DNA of 64,000 nucleotides, taken from the NCBI RefSeq assembly GCF_008329645.1, contig NZ_CP043474.1, positions 2,356,001 through 2,420,000 of the forward strand, given 5' to 3'. The position numbers were made by a program, and so were the translations under genes. Positions 21,333 to 29,774 of this stretch are shown here, piece after piece. Positions within the stretch are counted from its first letter, which is position 1; each line of letters starts with the position of its first letter. The notes under the pieces were generated by a model. That model was not told where the DNA came from, did not search any database, and worked only from the letters and a program-made list of their open reading frames with translations. Source of the DNA: Mycolicibacterium grossiae. GTDB lineage: Bacteria; Actinomycetota; Actinomycetes; Mycobacteriales; Mycobacteriaceae.

Positions 21333-22184
21333 ATGGTGTGGCGGTACGTGAAGGCGCAGCTGATGGTGCTGCTGTGCGGTGGCCTGGTGGGCCCGATCTT
21401 CCTGGCGGTGTTCTTCGCACTCGGTCAGGACGACCTGCTGAAATGGATGTTCTGGGTCGGTCTGCTCGTCACCGCCATCGACGTCCTCGTCGCGCTGGCG
21501 CTGGCCGGCTACGGCGCGCGGGCCGACGCGAAGACCACGATGCTGGAGACCGACGGCGTCATCGCGCTGGCGCAGGTCACCGGCATCGCCGAGACCCACA
21601 CCCGGATCAACGATCAACCGCTGGTGCGTCTGACGCTGCGCATCGAGGGACCGGGGCTCGCGCCGTTCGAGACGCAGGACTCCGTGGTGGCTTCCGTGAG
21701 CCGGCTGCCGATGATCACGTCCCGCAGGCTGGTGGCCCTGGTGAACCCGGCCACCCAGGACTACCAGATCGACTGGAACAGAAGCGCTCTGGTGAGCGGG
21801 CTGATGCCGGCGCAGTTCACGCTGTCCGACGACAACCGCACCTACGACCTCACCGGCCAGGCTGCGCCGCTGCTGGAGATCATGCGGATCCTCAAGGCGC
21901 ACGGCATCCCGATGGACGGTTCGATCGACATCCGCTCGAATCCAGCCGTGCGCCAGCAGGTGATGGCGGTCGTCCGCCATGCCGCCACGCAACAGGCGCC
22001 GGCCCCGGCGCCGGCCGGTGCTCCCGCCGGGGCGGCAACCGCGCCGCCGGCCGCGCCGCCGGTGACCACCCCGTCGGTGTCGACGTCGCAGCGACTGCAG
22101 GAACTGGAGACGCTGCGCGCGACCGGCGCGATCTCGGAATCCGAGTACGCCGCCAAACGGCAGCAGATCATCGCCGACCTCTGA
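21333..22184 (+). CDS. SHOCT-domain membrane protein
   Basis: A 283-residue protein with two N-terminal transmembrane helices (~residues 8-30 and 38-60). A cytosolic domain of unknown fold (~65-205) follows, then an Ala/Pro-rich linker (APAPAPAGAPAGAATAPPAAPP). A C-terminal SHOCT motif shows as LQELETLRATGAISESEYAAKRQQIIADL, a short helical module thought to mediate oligomerisation. No enzyme motif is recognised. Its position fits the membrane protein Rv0686. Confidence 0.82.
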   Translation: MVWRYVKAQLMVLLCGGLVGPIFLAVFFALGQDDLLKWMFWVGLLVTAIDVLVALALAGYGARADAKTTMLETDGVIALAQVTGIAETHTRINDQPLVRLTLRIEGPGLAPFETQDSVVASVSRLPMITSRRLVALVNPATQDYQIDWNRSALVSGLMPAQFTLSDDNRTYDLTGQAAPLLEIMRILKAHGIPMDGSIDIRSNPAVRQQVMAVVRHAATQQAPAPAPAGAPAGAATAPPAAPPVTTPSVSTSQRLQELETLRATGAISESEYAAKRQQIIADL

Positions 22185-23108
<924 letters not shown>

Positions 23109-23120
23109 TCGGTCCTGCAG

Positions 23121-24398
23121 CTACGACGCGACGCTCGACTTCCTCGCAGAGACGTTCGCCTGAGTCAGCTCGCCGAGCACGGCCGCGAACTGGTCCACCG
23201 CCCAGTCGATCTCGTCGGCGGTGATCACCAGTGGCGGCGCGAAGCGCAGCGTCGACCCGTGCGTGTCCTTGACCAGGACGCCGTGGGCGGCCAACCGTAG
23301 GCTGACCTCCTTGCCCGAGCCGAGCCGCGGGTCGACGTCCACGCCGGCCCACAGCCCGCGGCCGCGCACGGCCAGGACGCCGTGACCGATCAGCGTTCGC
23401 AGCCGTGCGTGCAGCCGCTCGCCGAGACGCGTTGCGCGATCCTGGAACTCACCGGTGGCGAGCATGGCCACCACGGTGCTGCCGATCGCCGCGGCGAGCG
23501 GATTGCCGCCGAACGTGGAACCGTGCTCACCGGGGTGCAGCACGCCCAGCACGTCCCAGTCGGCCACCACGGCCGACAGCGGCAGCACGCCGCCGCCGAG
23601 CGCCTTGCCGAGCAGGTAGACGTCGGGTCGGACGTCCCAGTGGTCGCAGGCGAAGGTCCGTCCGGTGCGGGCCAGCCCGGACTGGATCTCGTCTGCGATG
23701 AACAGCACGTTGCGGTCGGTGCAGATGCGGCGCACGCGCGGCAGGAAGTCGTCGGGCGGCACGATGATGCCGGCCTCGCCCTGGATCGGCTCCAGCAGGA
23801 CGGCGACGGTGCGCTCGTCGATCGCCGCGGCCAAAGCGTCGGCGTCACCGAACGGCACCGCCCGGAAGCCGGGGGTGTAGGGGCCGAAGCCGCGCCGCGC
23901 GGTGTCGTCGTCGGAGAAGCTGATGATCGTGGTGGTGCGGCCGTGGAAGTTGCCGTGCGCCACCACGACGTTGCCCTCCCCGGCGGGGACGCCCTTGACG
24001 TCGGTGCCCCACTTGCGGGCCACCTTGAGGCCGCTCTCGACGGCCTCGGCGCCGCTGTTCATCGGCAGCACCGCGTCCTTGCCGCAGAGCTCCGCCAGCG
24101 CGCGGCAGAACGGTCCGAGCCGGTCGGAGTGGAAGGCCCGGCTCACCAGCGTCACCGCGTCGAGCTGCGCGTGCGCGGCCACGATGACGGCGGGGTGGCG
24201 GTGGCCGAAGTTCACCGCCGAGTAGGCGGCCAGGCAGTCCAGGTAGCGCCGGCCCTCCACGTCGGTGATCCACGCACCGTCGGCCGAAGCGGCGACCACG
24301 GGCAGCGGTGCGTAGTTGTGGGCGGCGTAGCGGTCGTCGGTCGCGATCGCCGCCGCGGTGGCCGCGCCGGGGGCGGCCACGTCGTCGAGCACCGTCAT
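23121..24398 (-). CDS. rocD: Ornithine aminotransferase
   Basis: A 425-residue PLP enzyme that converts ornithine and 2-oxoglutarate to glutamate semialdehyde and glutamate. Family signatures are NYAPLPVVAASADGAWITDVEGRRYLD-type N-terminal strands, PMNSGAEAVESGLKVARKWG, HGNFHGRTTTIISFS, FIADEIQSGLARTGRTF and GKALGGGVLPLSAV, with the PLP lysine at residue 265. The start ATG overlaps the stop of the upstream amidinohydrolase gene by 3 bases (ATGA), so the pair is a coupled operon. In M. tuberculosis the rocD gene is interrupted (rocD1/rocD2); here it is whole. Confidence 0.95.
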   Translation of the reverse strand: MTVLDDVAAPGAATAAAIATDDRYAAHNYAPLPVVAASADGAWITDVEGRRYLDCLAAYSAVNFGHRHPAVIVAAHAQLDAVTLVSRAFHSDRLGPFCRALAELCGKDAVLPMNSGAEAVESGLKVARKWGTDVKGVPAGEGNVVVAHGNFHGRTTTIISFSDDDTARRGFGPYTPGFRAVPFGDADALAAAIDERTVAVLLEPIQGEAGIIVPPDDFLPRVRRICTDRNVLFIADEIQSGLARTGRTFACDHWDVRPDVYLLGKALGGGVLPLSAVVADWDVLGVLHPGEHGSTFGGNPLAAAIGSTVVAMLATGEFQDRATRLGERLHARLRTLIGHGVLAVRGRGLWAGVDVDPRLGSGKEVSLRLAAHGVLVKDTHGSTLRFAPPLVITADEIDWAVDQFAAVLGELTQANVSARKSSVAS

Positions 24399-25255
24399 CG
24401 GTACACCTCCATCGTGCAGCACTTCACCGAGCCGCCACCCTTGAGCAGCTCGGACAGGTCCACGCCGATCGGGACGAACCCCGCGTCGGCGAGTTGGGTG
24501 GCGAAACCCGTTGCCGCGGACGGCAATACGACGTGCCGGCCGTCGGACACCGCGTTGAGTCCCAGCACGTCGGCGTCGGCGTCGGCGACCTCGATGGCCG
24601 AGGGGAACAGCGTCCGAAGCACCATGCGGGATTCCCAATCGAAGGCCGGCGGGTAGTAGGCGACGGTGTCGTCGTCGAGGACCGCGAGCGCGGTGTCGAG
24701 GTGGTAGAAGCGCGGATCGACGAGCCGCAGGCTCACCACCGGCAGACCCAGCGCGGCGGCCACCTCGTCGTGGGCGGCGCGGTGCGTACGGAAGCCGTGA
24801 CCGGCCAGCACGATCCGGCCGGCGATCAGCAGGTCGCCCTGTCCCTCGTTGACGTGGACGGTGTGGGCGAGGTCGAAGCCGCGGGCGGCGAGGAAGTCGG
24901 CCCAGGCGGCGGCCTCGGGTGCCCGCTGGGCGAAGGCGAAGCGCGCGACGACGGCCCGCCGGCCGTCGGCGTCCTCGACCGCCAGGGCGCCGTTGGCGGC
25001 GAAGACCATGTCGGGCAGGCCGGCGACGGGGTCGACGAGTTCGACGGTGTGCCCGAGGGATTCGTAGGTGTCGTGCAGTGTCCGCCACTGCCGCAGCGCG
25101 AGGTCGACGTCGACGGGCGTGGTCGGGTCCATCCACGGATTGATGGCGTACTGCACCGCGAAGTGGGTGGGGGCGGTCATCGCGTAGTGCCGCAGCCGTG
25201 CCCGCCGAACCGGCGCCGGGTCGACGTCGAACGGCGTGACCTCGGAGATCGTCAT
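24395..25255 (-). CDS. Dimethylargininase / arginine deiminase-fold hydrolase
   Basis: A 286-residue amidinotransferase-superfamily hydrolase, similar to Rv2323c and to N,N-dimethylarginine dimethylaminohydrolases. Active-site parts are visible: PDMVFAANGAL (Asp), FYHLDTALAVL (His) and the C-terminal nucleophile in SVKCCTMEVYR (Cys279 or Cys280). It probably releases citrulline or ornithine from an arginine-type substrate and feeds the overlapping ornithine aminotransferase. The ATG giving MTISEVTPFD was chosen because the family starts here; an in-frame ATG 14 codons upstream gives a non-conserved lead. Confidence 0.9.
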   Translation of the reverse strand: MTISEVTPFDVDPAPVRRARLRHYAMTAPTHFAVQYAINPWMDPTTPVDVDLALRQWRTLHDTYESLGHTVELVDPVAGLPDMVFAANGALAVEDADGRRAVVARFAFAQRAPEAAAWADFLAARGFDLAHTVHVNEGQGDLLIAGRIVLAGHGFRTHRAAHDEVAAALGLPVVSLRLVDPRFYHLDTALAVLDDDTVAYYPPAFDWESRMVLRTLFPSAIEVADADADVLGLNAVSDGRHVVLPSAATGFATQLADAGFVPIGVDLSELLKGGGSVKCCTMEVYR

Positions 25256-25280
25256 GCCATGACGATATGGAGGGCCCGCG

Positions 25281-25359
25281 GCGCAAGCAATCGCCACTCA
25301 TTGCGTGTCGACCGCCGAACCGTTGCGCTCATGGGCAGAATACGGTGATTCGTTGCGCT
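25281..25359. promoter_or_regulatory. Repeated TTGCGC/T boxes in the divergent regulator-operon gap
   Basis: The gap between the divergent Lrp/AsnC gene and the dimethylargininase operon holds repeated half-sites. GCGCAA is at 25281-25286 (reverse orientation), CATTGCGTG at 25299-25307, and CGTTGCGCT at 25321-25329 and again at 25351-25359. The last two are exactly 30 bp apart. Multiple helically phased half-sites are typical of Lrp/AsnC octamer binding; that role is inferred. Confidence 0.38.
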
Positions 25360-25376
25360 GAGTGAAGGGTGTCGCC

Positions 25377-25823
25377 GTGGACCGTCTCGACGAGACCGAC
25401 GAGGCGATCCTCGTCGAGCTGACCGACCATGCCCGGGCGACCTTCGCCGAGATCGGCCAGCGGGTGAACCTCTCGGCGCCCGCGGTCAAGCGCCGCGTCG
25501 ATCGCATGCTCGACGCCGGGGTCATTCGAGGCTTCACCACGGTGGTGGACCGCAACGCCGTCGGCTGGACCACCGAGGCCTACGTGCAGGTGTTCTGCCA
25601 CGGCACCATCGCGCCGGACGAACTCCGTCGAGCGTGGGCCGACATCCCCGAGGTGATCAGCGCCGCGACGGTCACCGGCACCGCCGACGCCATGCTGCAC
25701 GTGCTGGCCCGCGACATGCGCCATCTCGAGGAGGCGCTCGAGCGCATCCGGGCGAGTGCGGACGTCGAGCGCAGCGAGAGCATCGTGGTGCTGTCGAACC
25801 TCATCGAGCGCGCGCGACCGTGA
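25377..25823 (+). CDS. Lrp/AsnC-family transcriptional regulator
   Basis: A 148-residue regulator. The N-terminal helix-turn-helix is LDETDEAILVELTDHARATFAEIGQRVNLSAPAVKRRVDRMLDAGVIRGFTT. The ligand-binding RAM domain begins WTTEAYVQVFCHG and contains VTGTADAMLHVLARDM. The GTG start is preferred because a GAAGGG sequence lies 6-7 bases upstream; an earlier in-frame GTG at 25362 precedes that site. It is divergent from the dimethylargininase-rocD operon, as in the Rv2324 arrangement, so it very likely controls arginine/ornithine catabolism in response to an amino acid. Confidence 0.93.
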   Translation: MDRLDETDEAILVELTDHARATFAEIGQRVNLSAPAVKRRVDRMLDAGVIRGFTTVVDRNAVGWTTEAYVQVFCHGTIAPDELRRAWADIPEVISAATVTGTADAMLHVLARDMRHLEEALERIRASADVERSESIVVLSNLIERARP

Positions 25824-25868
25824 AGGGTGGCGCGCAACACTTGGGGCGCATCGTGTAAGAAAGCCCAC

Positions 25869-27041
25869 GTGACTACAAGCGCAGGCATCGTCATCGTCGG
25901 TGGGGGACTGGCCGCCGCGCGGACGGCCGAACAGCTCCGGCGCGCCGACTTCTCCGGTGCCATCACGATCGTCAGCGACGAGGAGCACCTGCCCTACGAC
26001 CGGCCGCCGCTGTCGAAGGACGTGCTGCGCGGCGAGGTCGACGACGTGCTGCTCAAGCCGGCCGAGTTCTACGCCGACAACGACATCACCCTGCGCCTGG
26101 GCTCCGCCGCGACCGCGCTGGACACCGACGCCCGGACGGTGACGCTCGCCAACGGCGAGGTGGTCGGCTACGACGAACTCGTCATCGCGACCGGTCTGCA
26201 ACCCAAGCGCATCCCGTCGCTGCCCGACCTCGACGGCGTGCGGGTGCTGCGGACGCTCGACGAGAGCCTGGCGCTGCGGCAGCACGCCGGTTCGGTGCGC
26301 CGCGCCGTCGTCATCGGCGCCGGGTTCATCGGGTGCGAGGTGGCCGCGAGCCTGCGCAAGCTCGGCGCCGAGGTGACCATCGTCGAACCGCAGCCCGCCC
26401 CGCTCGCGTCGGTGCTCGGCCGCCAGATCGGCGAGCTGGTGGCCCGCCTGCACCGCGACGAGGGCGTCGACGTGCGGTGCGGCGTCGGCGTCTCCGGCGT
26501 CAGCGGCGAGGAACACGTCGAGAAGGTGCAGCTGTCTGACGGCACCGAACTCGACGCCGACGTGGTGGTGGTCGGCATCGGCTCCCGGCCCTCGACCGAC
26601 TGGCTCGAGGGCAGCGGCGTCGAGGTGGACAACGGCGTCATCTGCGACGTGCATGGCCGCACCTCGATGCCCAACGTGTGGGCCATCGGCGATGTCGCGT
26701 CCTGGCAGGACGCGTCGGGACACCAGGTGCGCGTGGAGCATTGGAGCAACGTGGCCGAGCAGGCCCGCGTCATCGTGCCGGCGATGCTCGGCGGCGACGC
26801 ACCGGACGTCGTCGTGGTGCCGTACTTCTGGAGCGACCAGTACGACGTCAAGATTCAATGCCTGGGGGAGCCGGAGGCCGACGACGTCGTGCACCTCGTC
26901 GAGGACGACGGCCGCAAGTTCCTGGCCTACTACGAGCGCGACGGCGTCGTGGTGGGCGTGGTCGGCGGCGGCATGCCCGGCAAGGTGATGAAGGCCCGCG
27001 CCAAGATCGCCCGCGGCGCCCCCATCTCCGACGTCCTCTAG
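25869..27041 (+). CDS. FAD-dependent NAD(P)H:ferredoxin-type reductase
   Basis: A 390-residue pyridine-nucleotide-disulphide-fold flavoprotein. The FAD motif is IVIVGGGLAAARTAEQL. The family signature YDRPPLSKDVLRGE follows, and the NAD motif is VVIGAGFIGCEVAASLRKLG. The second FAD contact is NVWAIGDVASW, and a reductase C-terminal domain ends the protein. Such enzymes pass electrons from NAD(P)H to ferredoxins of P450 or dioxygenase systems. No ferredoxin gene is adjacent; a P450 lies 11 kb away. The GTG start follows a TGTAAG box by 8 bases, so the transcript may be leaderless. It corresponds to Rv0688. Confidence 0.93.
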   Translation: MTTSAGIVIVGGGLAAARTAEQLRRADFSGAITIVSDEEHLPYDRPPLSKDVLRGEVDDVLLKPAEFYADNDITLRLGSAATALDTDARTVTLANGEVVGYDELVIATGLQPKRIPSLPDLDGVRVLRTLDESLALRQHAGSVRRAVVIGAGFIGCEVAASLRKLGAEVTIVEPQPAPLASVLGRQIGELVARLHRDEGVDVRCGVGVSGVSGEEHVEKVQLSDGTELDADVVVVGIGSRPSTDWLEGSGVEVDNGVICDVHGRTSMPNVWAIGDVASWQDASGHQVRVEHWSNVAEQARVIVPAMLGGDAPDVVVVPYFWSDQYDVKIQCLGEPEADDVVHLVEDDGRKFLAYYERDGVVVGVVGGGMPGKVMKARAKIARGAPISDVL

Positions 27042-27083
27042 AACTGGCCGACTCTAGAACTGGCCGACTCTAGAACTGGCCCA
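27036..27083. repeat. Three tandem 16-bp copies at a convergent gene junction
   Basis: CTCTAGAACTGGCCGA occurs three times with period 16; the last copy ends CCCA instead of CCGA. The first copy contains the stop of the reductase gene and the third contains the stop of the glyoxalase-domain gene on the other strand. The repeat therefore consists of the shared 3' ends copied in tandem. Confidence 0.93.
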
Positions 27084-28341
27084 GGTAGAAGCGGTTGCCC
27101 TGGTCGTCGGTGCACAGCGCCGACAGGCCGTAGGACTGTTGCGAGGGTTCCTCGAGCACGGTGCCGCCGGCCTGGACGACCTCGGTGACGGCCGCCCCGA
27201 TGTCGGTCACGGTCCACATCGGCACGGCGGCGGGCTGGTCGCTGCCGCCGGCGGCCCCGGACATCGGGCGGGCGTCGCGGACCTCCCAGCCGTCGTCGAT
27301 TCGGCCCGGCGCGAAGGACCATCCGAGGACCCGGCCGTAGAACGCGCGGAACGCCGCGGAGTCGGCCACCAGGTACGTCAGATACGACAGCTCGCCGGGC
27401 CCCGCCCCGTTCAGTGCCGGCAGGGCCTCGGTGCCGGTCGGCTCGAAGACGGCGAACGCGGTGCCCGCCGGATCGGTGGCGTCGACCGTCGGCCCGTGCG
27501 GGGTCTGCTGGACCTCGCCGGCGTCGCCACCCGCCTCGACGATCGCGCGGCGCGCGGCCTGGACGTCGTCCACCGCGTAGCAGCAGAACAGCGTGGGCGG
27601 CCCCGGCATCGCGACGATGCCGAGGGGTGCGACGGTGTTGGTGACCCGCCGTGACGCCCGGTCGACTTCCCAGCCCAGGACGCGGCCGTAGAACGCCGCG
27701 GTGCGCTCGGGATCGGTCGTCCACACCGACGCGTAGCCGAGGTCGCCGTGACGGATCCGCTCGACCACGCGGACCGGTCCGCTGAGGATCCAGCGGTGCC
27801 CGAAGGGGTCGACGACGGCGGCGCTGCGGGCGCCGTGGGCATCGGCGGCGTCGCGTTCGACGGTGGCGCCGGCCGCCGCAGCGCGGGCCAGCGCGGCGTC
27901 GGCGTCGTCGACCTCGAGCACCAGACTCACCGAGACCGCCTGCGGTGCAGGGGCACTCAGCCCCAGCTCCGGAAACTCGTCGGCGAGGTACAGCGTGCCG
28001 CCGGCCAGCGCCAGTTCGGCGTGCCCGATGCGTCCGTCCGGCATGCGGATCGGCTCGTCGGCGAGCGCCGCGCCGAACGCGTCGGCGTACCAGGCGATGG
28101 CGTCGGCGGCGCCGCGCACCGCGAGGTACGGCAGCGCGGCGGGGCGGGGCACCAGCGCGGCGGTGCGGGCGAGATCGGCGAGCGCGGCGTCGGTTCCGGC
28201 CATGGTGAGGTCTCCTGTCGTCGGGAGGGACAGCGCGGACTGCAGGCGGGCCCGCAACCGGGCGGCGAAGGCGGGGTCCGGGTCGACCGGGGTGTCACCG
28301 TCGCGCAGGACGGCGAGGGGATCGCGGCCGTCGGCGTTCAT
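27070..28341 (-). CDS. Triple VOC (glyoxalase-like) domain protein coupled to an ECF sigma factor
   Basis: A 423-residue protein. Residues 1-45 form a separate head (DPLAVLRDGDTPVDPDPAFAARLRARLQ). Three vicinal-oxygen-chelate domains follow at ~65-190, ~200-310 and ~315-423. Each shows the paired beta-alpha-beta pattern, as in AIAWYADAFGAAL, TAAFYGRVLGWEV and FRAFYGRVLGWSF, and endings such as DPFGHRWILSGP and DDQGNRFYLGQF. The activity is unknown; metal ligands are not complete in all domains. The ATG overlaps the stop of the sigma-factor gene by 3 bases. It may be a modulator of the sigma factor, or its enzyme target; both are inferences. Confidence 0.88.
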   Translation of the reverse strand: MNADGRDPLAVLRDGDTPVDPDPAFAARLRARLQSALSLPTTGDLTMAGTDAALADLARTAALVPRPAALPYLAVRGAADAIAWYADAFGAALADEPIRMPDGRIGHAELALAGGTLYLADEFPELGLSAPAPQAVSVSLVLEVDDADAALARAAAAGATVERDAADAHGARSAAVVDPFGHRWILSGPVRVVERIRHGDLGYASVWTTDPERTAAFYGRVLGWEVDRASRRVTNTVAPLGIVAMPGPPTLFCCYAVDDVQAARRAIVEAGGDAGEVQQTPHGPTVDATDPAGTAFAVFEPTGTEALPALNGAGPGELSYLTYLVADSAAFRAFYGRVLGWSFAPGRIDDGWEVRDARPMSGAAGGSDQPAAVPMWTVTDIGAAVTEVVQAGGTVLEEPSQQSYGLSALCTDDQGNRFYLGQF

Positions 28342-28850
28342 CGGTCACCTCCGGGGTATTCGTGGCGAAACGCGCGGCGCGCGCGCACCAGCAGCGCCTC
28401 GGTGGCGTGCACGGTGCGGCCGAGCAGCTCCGCGCACTCCGGCACCGAGCGGTCGTCGAGGTAGCGCAGCGACAGCACCGCCCGGTGCTGCTCGGGCAGC
28501 CGCGCCAGCACGCTCTCGGCCACCAGCCGGTCGAGTTCGGCGTCCCAGCCGTCGTCGGCGGCCGCGTCGGGTGGTTCGGCCACCGGCACGGTGAACCGGT
28601 GCGCGCCGCGGCGGTAGTGATCGGCCAGCTTGTGCCGGGCGACGCCGATCAGCCACGGGACGGTGATCGGTGGCGGCGCGGGTCTGCGGGCGGCGTCCAT
28701 CGCCGCCAGGAACGTCTCGGAGGTCAGGTCCTCGGCCGTGCCGCGGTCCCGGCAGCGCCGGACGAAGTAGCCGTACACCGACGGCAGCGCCTCGTCGTAC
28801 AGCGCCAGCAGGGCCCGCGGCCCGTCGGGGGAGTCCGTGTCGCCGCGCAC
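28338..28850 (-). CDS. ECF-type RNA polymerase sigma factor
   Basis: A 170-residue sigma-70 family protein with only regions 2 and 4. Region 2 is LLALYDEALPSVYGYFVRRCRDRGTAEDLTSETFLAAM, followed by VPWLIGVARHKLADHYRR. Region 4 is RLPEQHRAVLSLRYLDDRSVPECAELLGRTVHATEALLVRARRAFRHEY. No SnoaL or other C-terminal extension is attached. The GTG start was chosen because it gives a standard ECF length; a longer frame upstream has no family similarity. No anti-sigma gene of the zinc or RskA type is adjacent, and the overlapping downstream partner is a triple-VOC protein. Confidence 0.9.
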   Translation of the reverse strand: MRGDTDSPDGPRALLALYDEALPSVYGYFVRRCRDRGTAEDLTSETFLAAMDAARRPAPPPITVPWLIGVARHKLADHYRRGAHRFTVPVAEPPDAAADDGWDAELDRLVAESVLARLPEQHRAVLSLRYLDDRSVPECAELLGRTVHATEALLVRARRAFRHEYPGGDR

Positions 28851-28897
28851 ACCCTCATCGTCGCCGCGGCGCCCCGAACTCCGACGCCCCTTTTCGC

Positions 28898-28946
28898 GAT
28901 TTCGGCGCGCCAACCGTTCCTCAGCGACGGATAGCGCGCCGAAATC
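28898..28946. repeat. Perfect 13-bp inverted repeat between mftR and the sigma gene
   Basis: GATTTCGGCGCGC (28898-28910) and its exact complement (28934-28946) flank a 23-base loop. The stem lies 5 bases after the mftR stop on the minus strand. No T-run follows on either strand, so it is at best a non-canonical terminator. It may also be a copy of a dispersed palindromic element. Confidence 0.85.
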
Positions 28947-28951
28947 ACCGG

Positions 28952-29578
28952 TCAGAGGTGGTCGAGGCCGTCGCCGACGGTGTCGAAGGCGTGGCCGAGG
29001 GCCTCGGGCAGCGACACCGACTCGTCGGCCAGCCAGTGGCCGTAGGCCGACAGCGCGACGCCCAGCACCGTCCACGCGACGGTCTGCGGCACCAGCGCGG
29101 ACACCGGGACCTCCAGCCGGCAGGCGACGAACTCCGCCACCACGGCCCGCCAACCCGCGTACATCGTCATCGAGTAGGCCTGCAGCGCGTCGGTCTCGAG
29201 GATCACCCGCATGCGCTGTCGGTGGCGCGCGGTCTCGGCGGCGTCGAAGTCGTTGAACGCCAACAGCGTCGACCGCAGTGCGGCGCGCACCCCGACGTCG
29301 GCGGGGACGGCGCCCAGCAGGTCGCGCATGTGGTTCAGGTGGGCGTTGAAGTCGCCCCACGGGATCGCGTTCTTCGACGGGTAGTAGCGGAACAGCGTGC
29401 GCCGCGCGATGCCCGCGGCCTCGGCGACGTCGTCGACGCTGACCTCGTCGAAGCCGCGCTCGGCGAACAGGGCGAGCGCGACGTGCGTGATGTCGTCGCC
29501 CGTGGTGGAGCGGCGGCGGCCGACGCGCGGCGCCACGTCACCGGCGGCGGGGCCGCGGCGCGGCGGAGAACTCGGCAC
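28952..29578 (-). CDS. mftR: Mycofactocin system TetR-family regulator MftR
   Basis: A 208-residue repressor. The helix-turn-helix is [47 protein letters not shown]; the [18 protein letters not shown] segment is diagnostic of the MftR family. The C-terminal domain is the MftR-like ligand pocket. The gene is divergent from mftA, sharing a 101-bp gap that carries a palindrome. In M. smegmatis MftR responds to acyl-CoA ligands and represses the mft genes (established knowledge). M. tuberculosis Rv0691c is the counterpart. Confidence 0.95.
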   Translation of the reverse strand: MPSSPPRRGPAAGDVAPRVGRRRSTTGDDITHVALALFAERGFDEVSVDDVAEAAGIARRTLFRYYPSKNAIPWGDFNAHLNHMRDLLGAVPADVGVRAALRSTLLAFNDFDAAETARHRQRMRVILETDALQAYSMTMYAGWRAVVAEFVACRLEVPVSALVPQTVAWTVLGVALSAYGHWLADESVSLPEALGHAFDTVGDGLDHL

Positions 29579-29597
29579 GGCACCACCCTTCCATTAC

Positions 29598-29610
29598 GGC
29601 ACTCGATGCC
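29598..29610 (+). promoter_or_regulatory. Candidate MftR operator in the mftA promoter
   Basis: GGCACTCGATGCC is an inverted repeat (GGCA-N5-TGCC). It lies immediately before a TATTCT -10-like box at 29612-29617 and ~70 bp ahead of mftA. A repressor bound here would cover the promoter spacer. Assignment to MftR is by position only. Confidence 0.42.
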
Positions 29611-29679
29611 ATATTCTTGCGATCTCGATCACAATCGTCTCGCACCGCGGTGCGGGTCACGGCCGAAAGGGTGAAAGCC

Positions 29680-29772
29680 ATGGAGCAGGAGCAGACCACC
29701 GCCGAGCAGGACCTGGTCACCGAGAGCCTCGTCGAAGAGGTGTCGATCGACGGCATGTGCGGGGTCTACTGA
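29680..29772 (+). CDS. mftA: Mycofactocin precursor peptide MftA
   Basis: A 30-residue RiPP precursor. It begins MEQEQTTAEQ and ends in the invariant core IDGMCGVY; the final Val-Tyr is converted to the redox cofactor. MftC decarboxylates the C-terminal Tyr and forms a Val-Tyr cross-link, then MftE releases the small product (established for the family). The ATG is used; a GTG 9 bases upstream is also in frame. GAAAGG lies 10 bases before the ATG. MftB begins 2 bases after the stop. Confidence 0.97.
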   Translation: MEQEQTTAEQDLVTESLVEEVSIDGMCGVY

Positions 29773-29774
29773 CC

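Noticed and set aside
27036-27083. Triple 16-bp repeat as phage attachment site
   Set aside because: No integrase is nearby and the copies are contiguous; slippage at the shared gene ends explains it better.
28898-28946. Inverted repeat as a factor-independent terminator
   Set aside because: The loop is 23 bases and no T-run follows on either strand, so it was recorded as a repeat rather than a terminator.
28338-29360. Longer start for the ECF sigma gene, reaching into mftR
   Set aside because: The upstream 170 residues have no sigma-family similarity and lie antisense or out of frame across mftR and the inverted repeat. The GTG at 28850 gives a standard ECF protein.
29671-29772. GTG start three codons upstream of the mftA ATG
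   Set aside because: It would leave almost no room after the GAAAGG site, while the ATG has normal spacing and gives the usual precursor N terminus.
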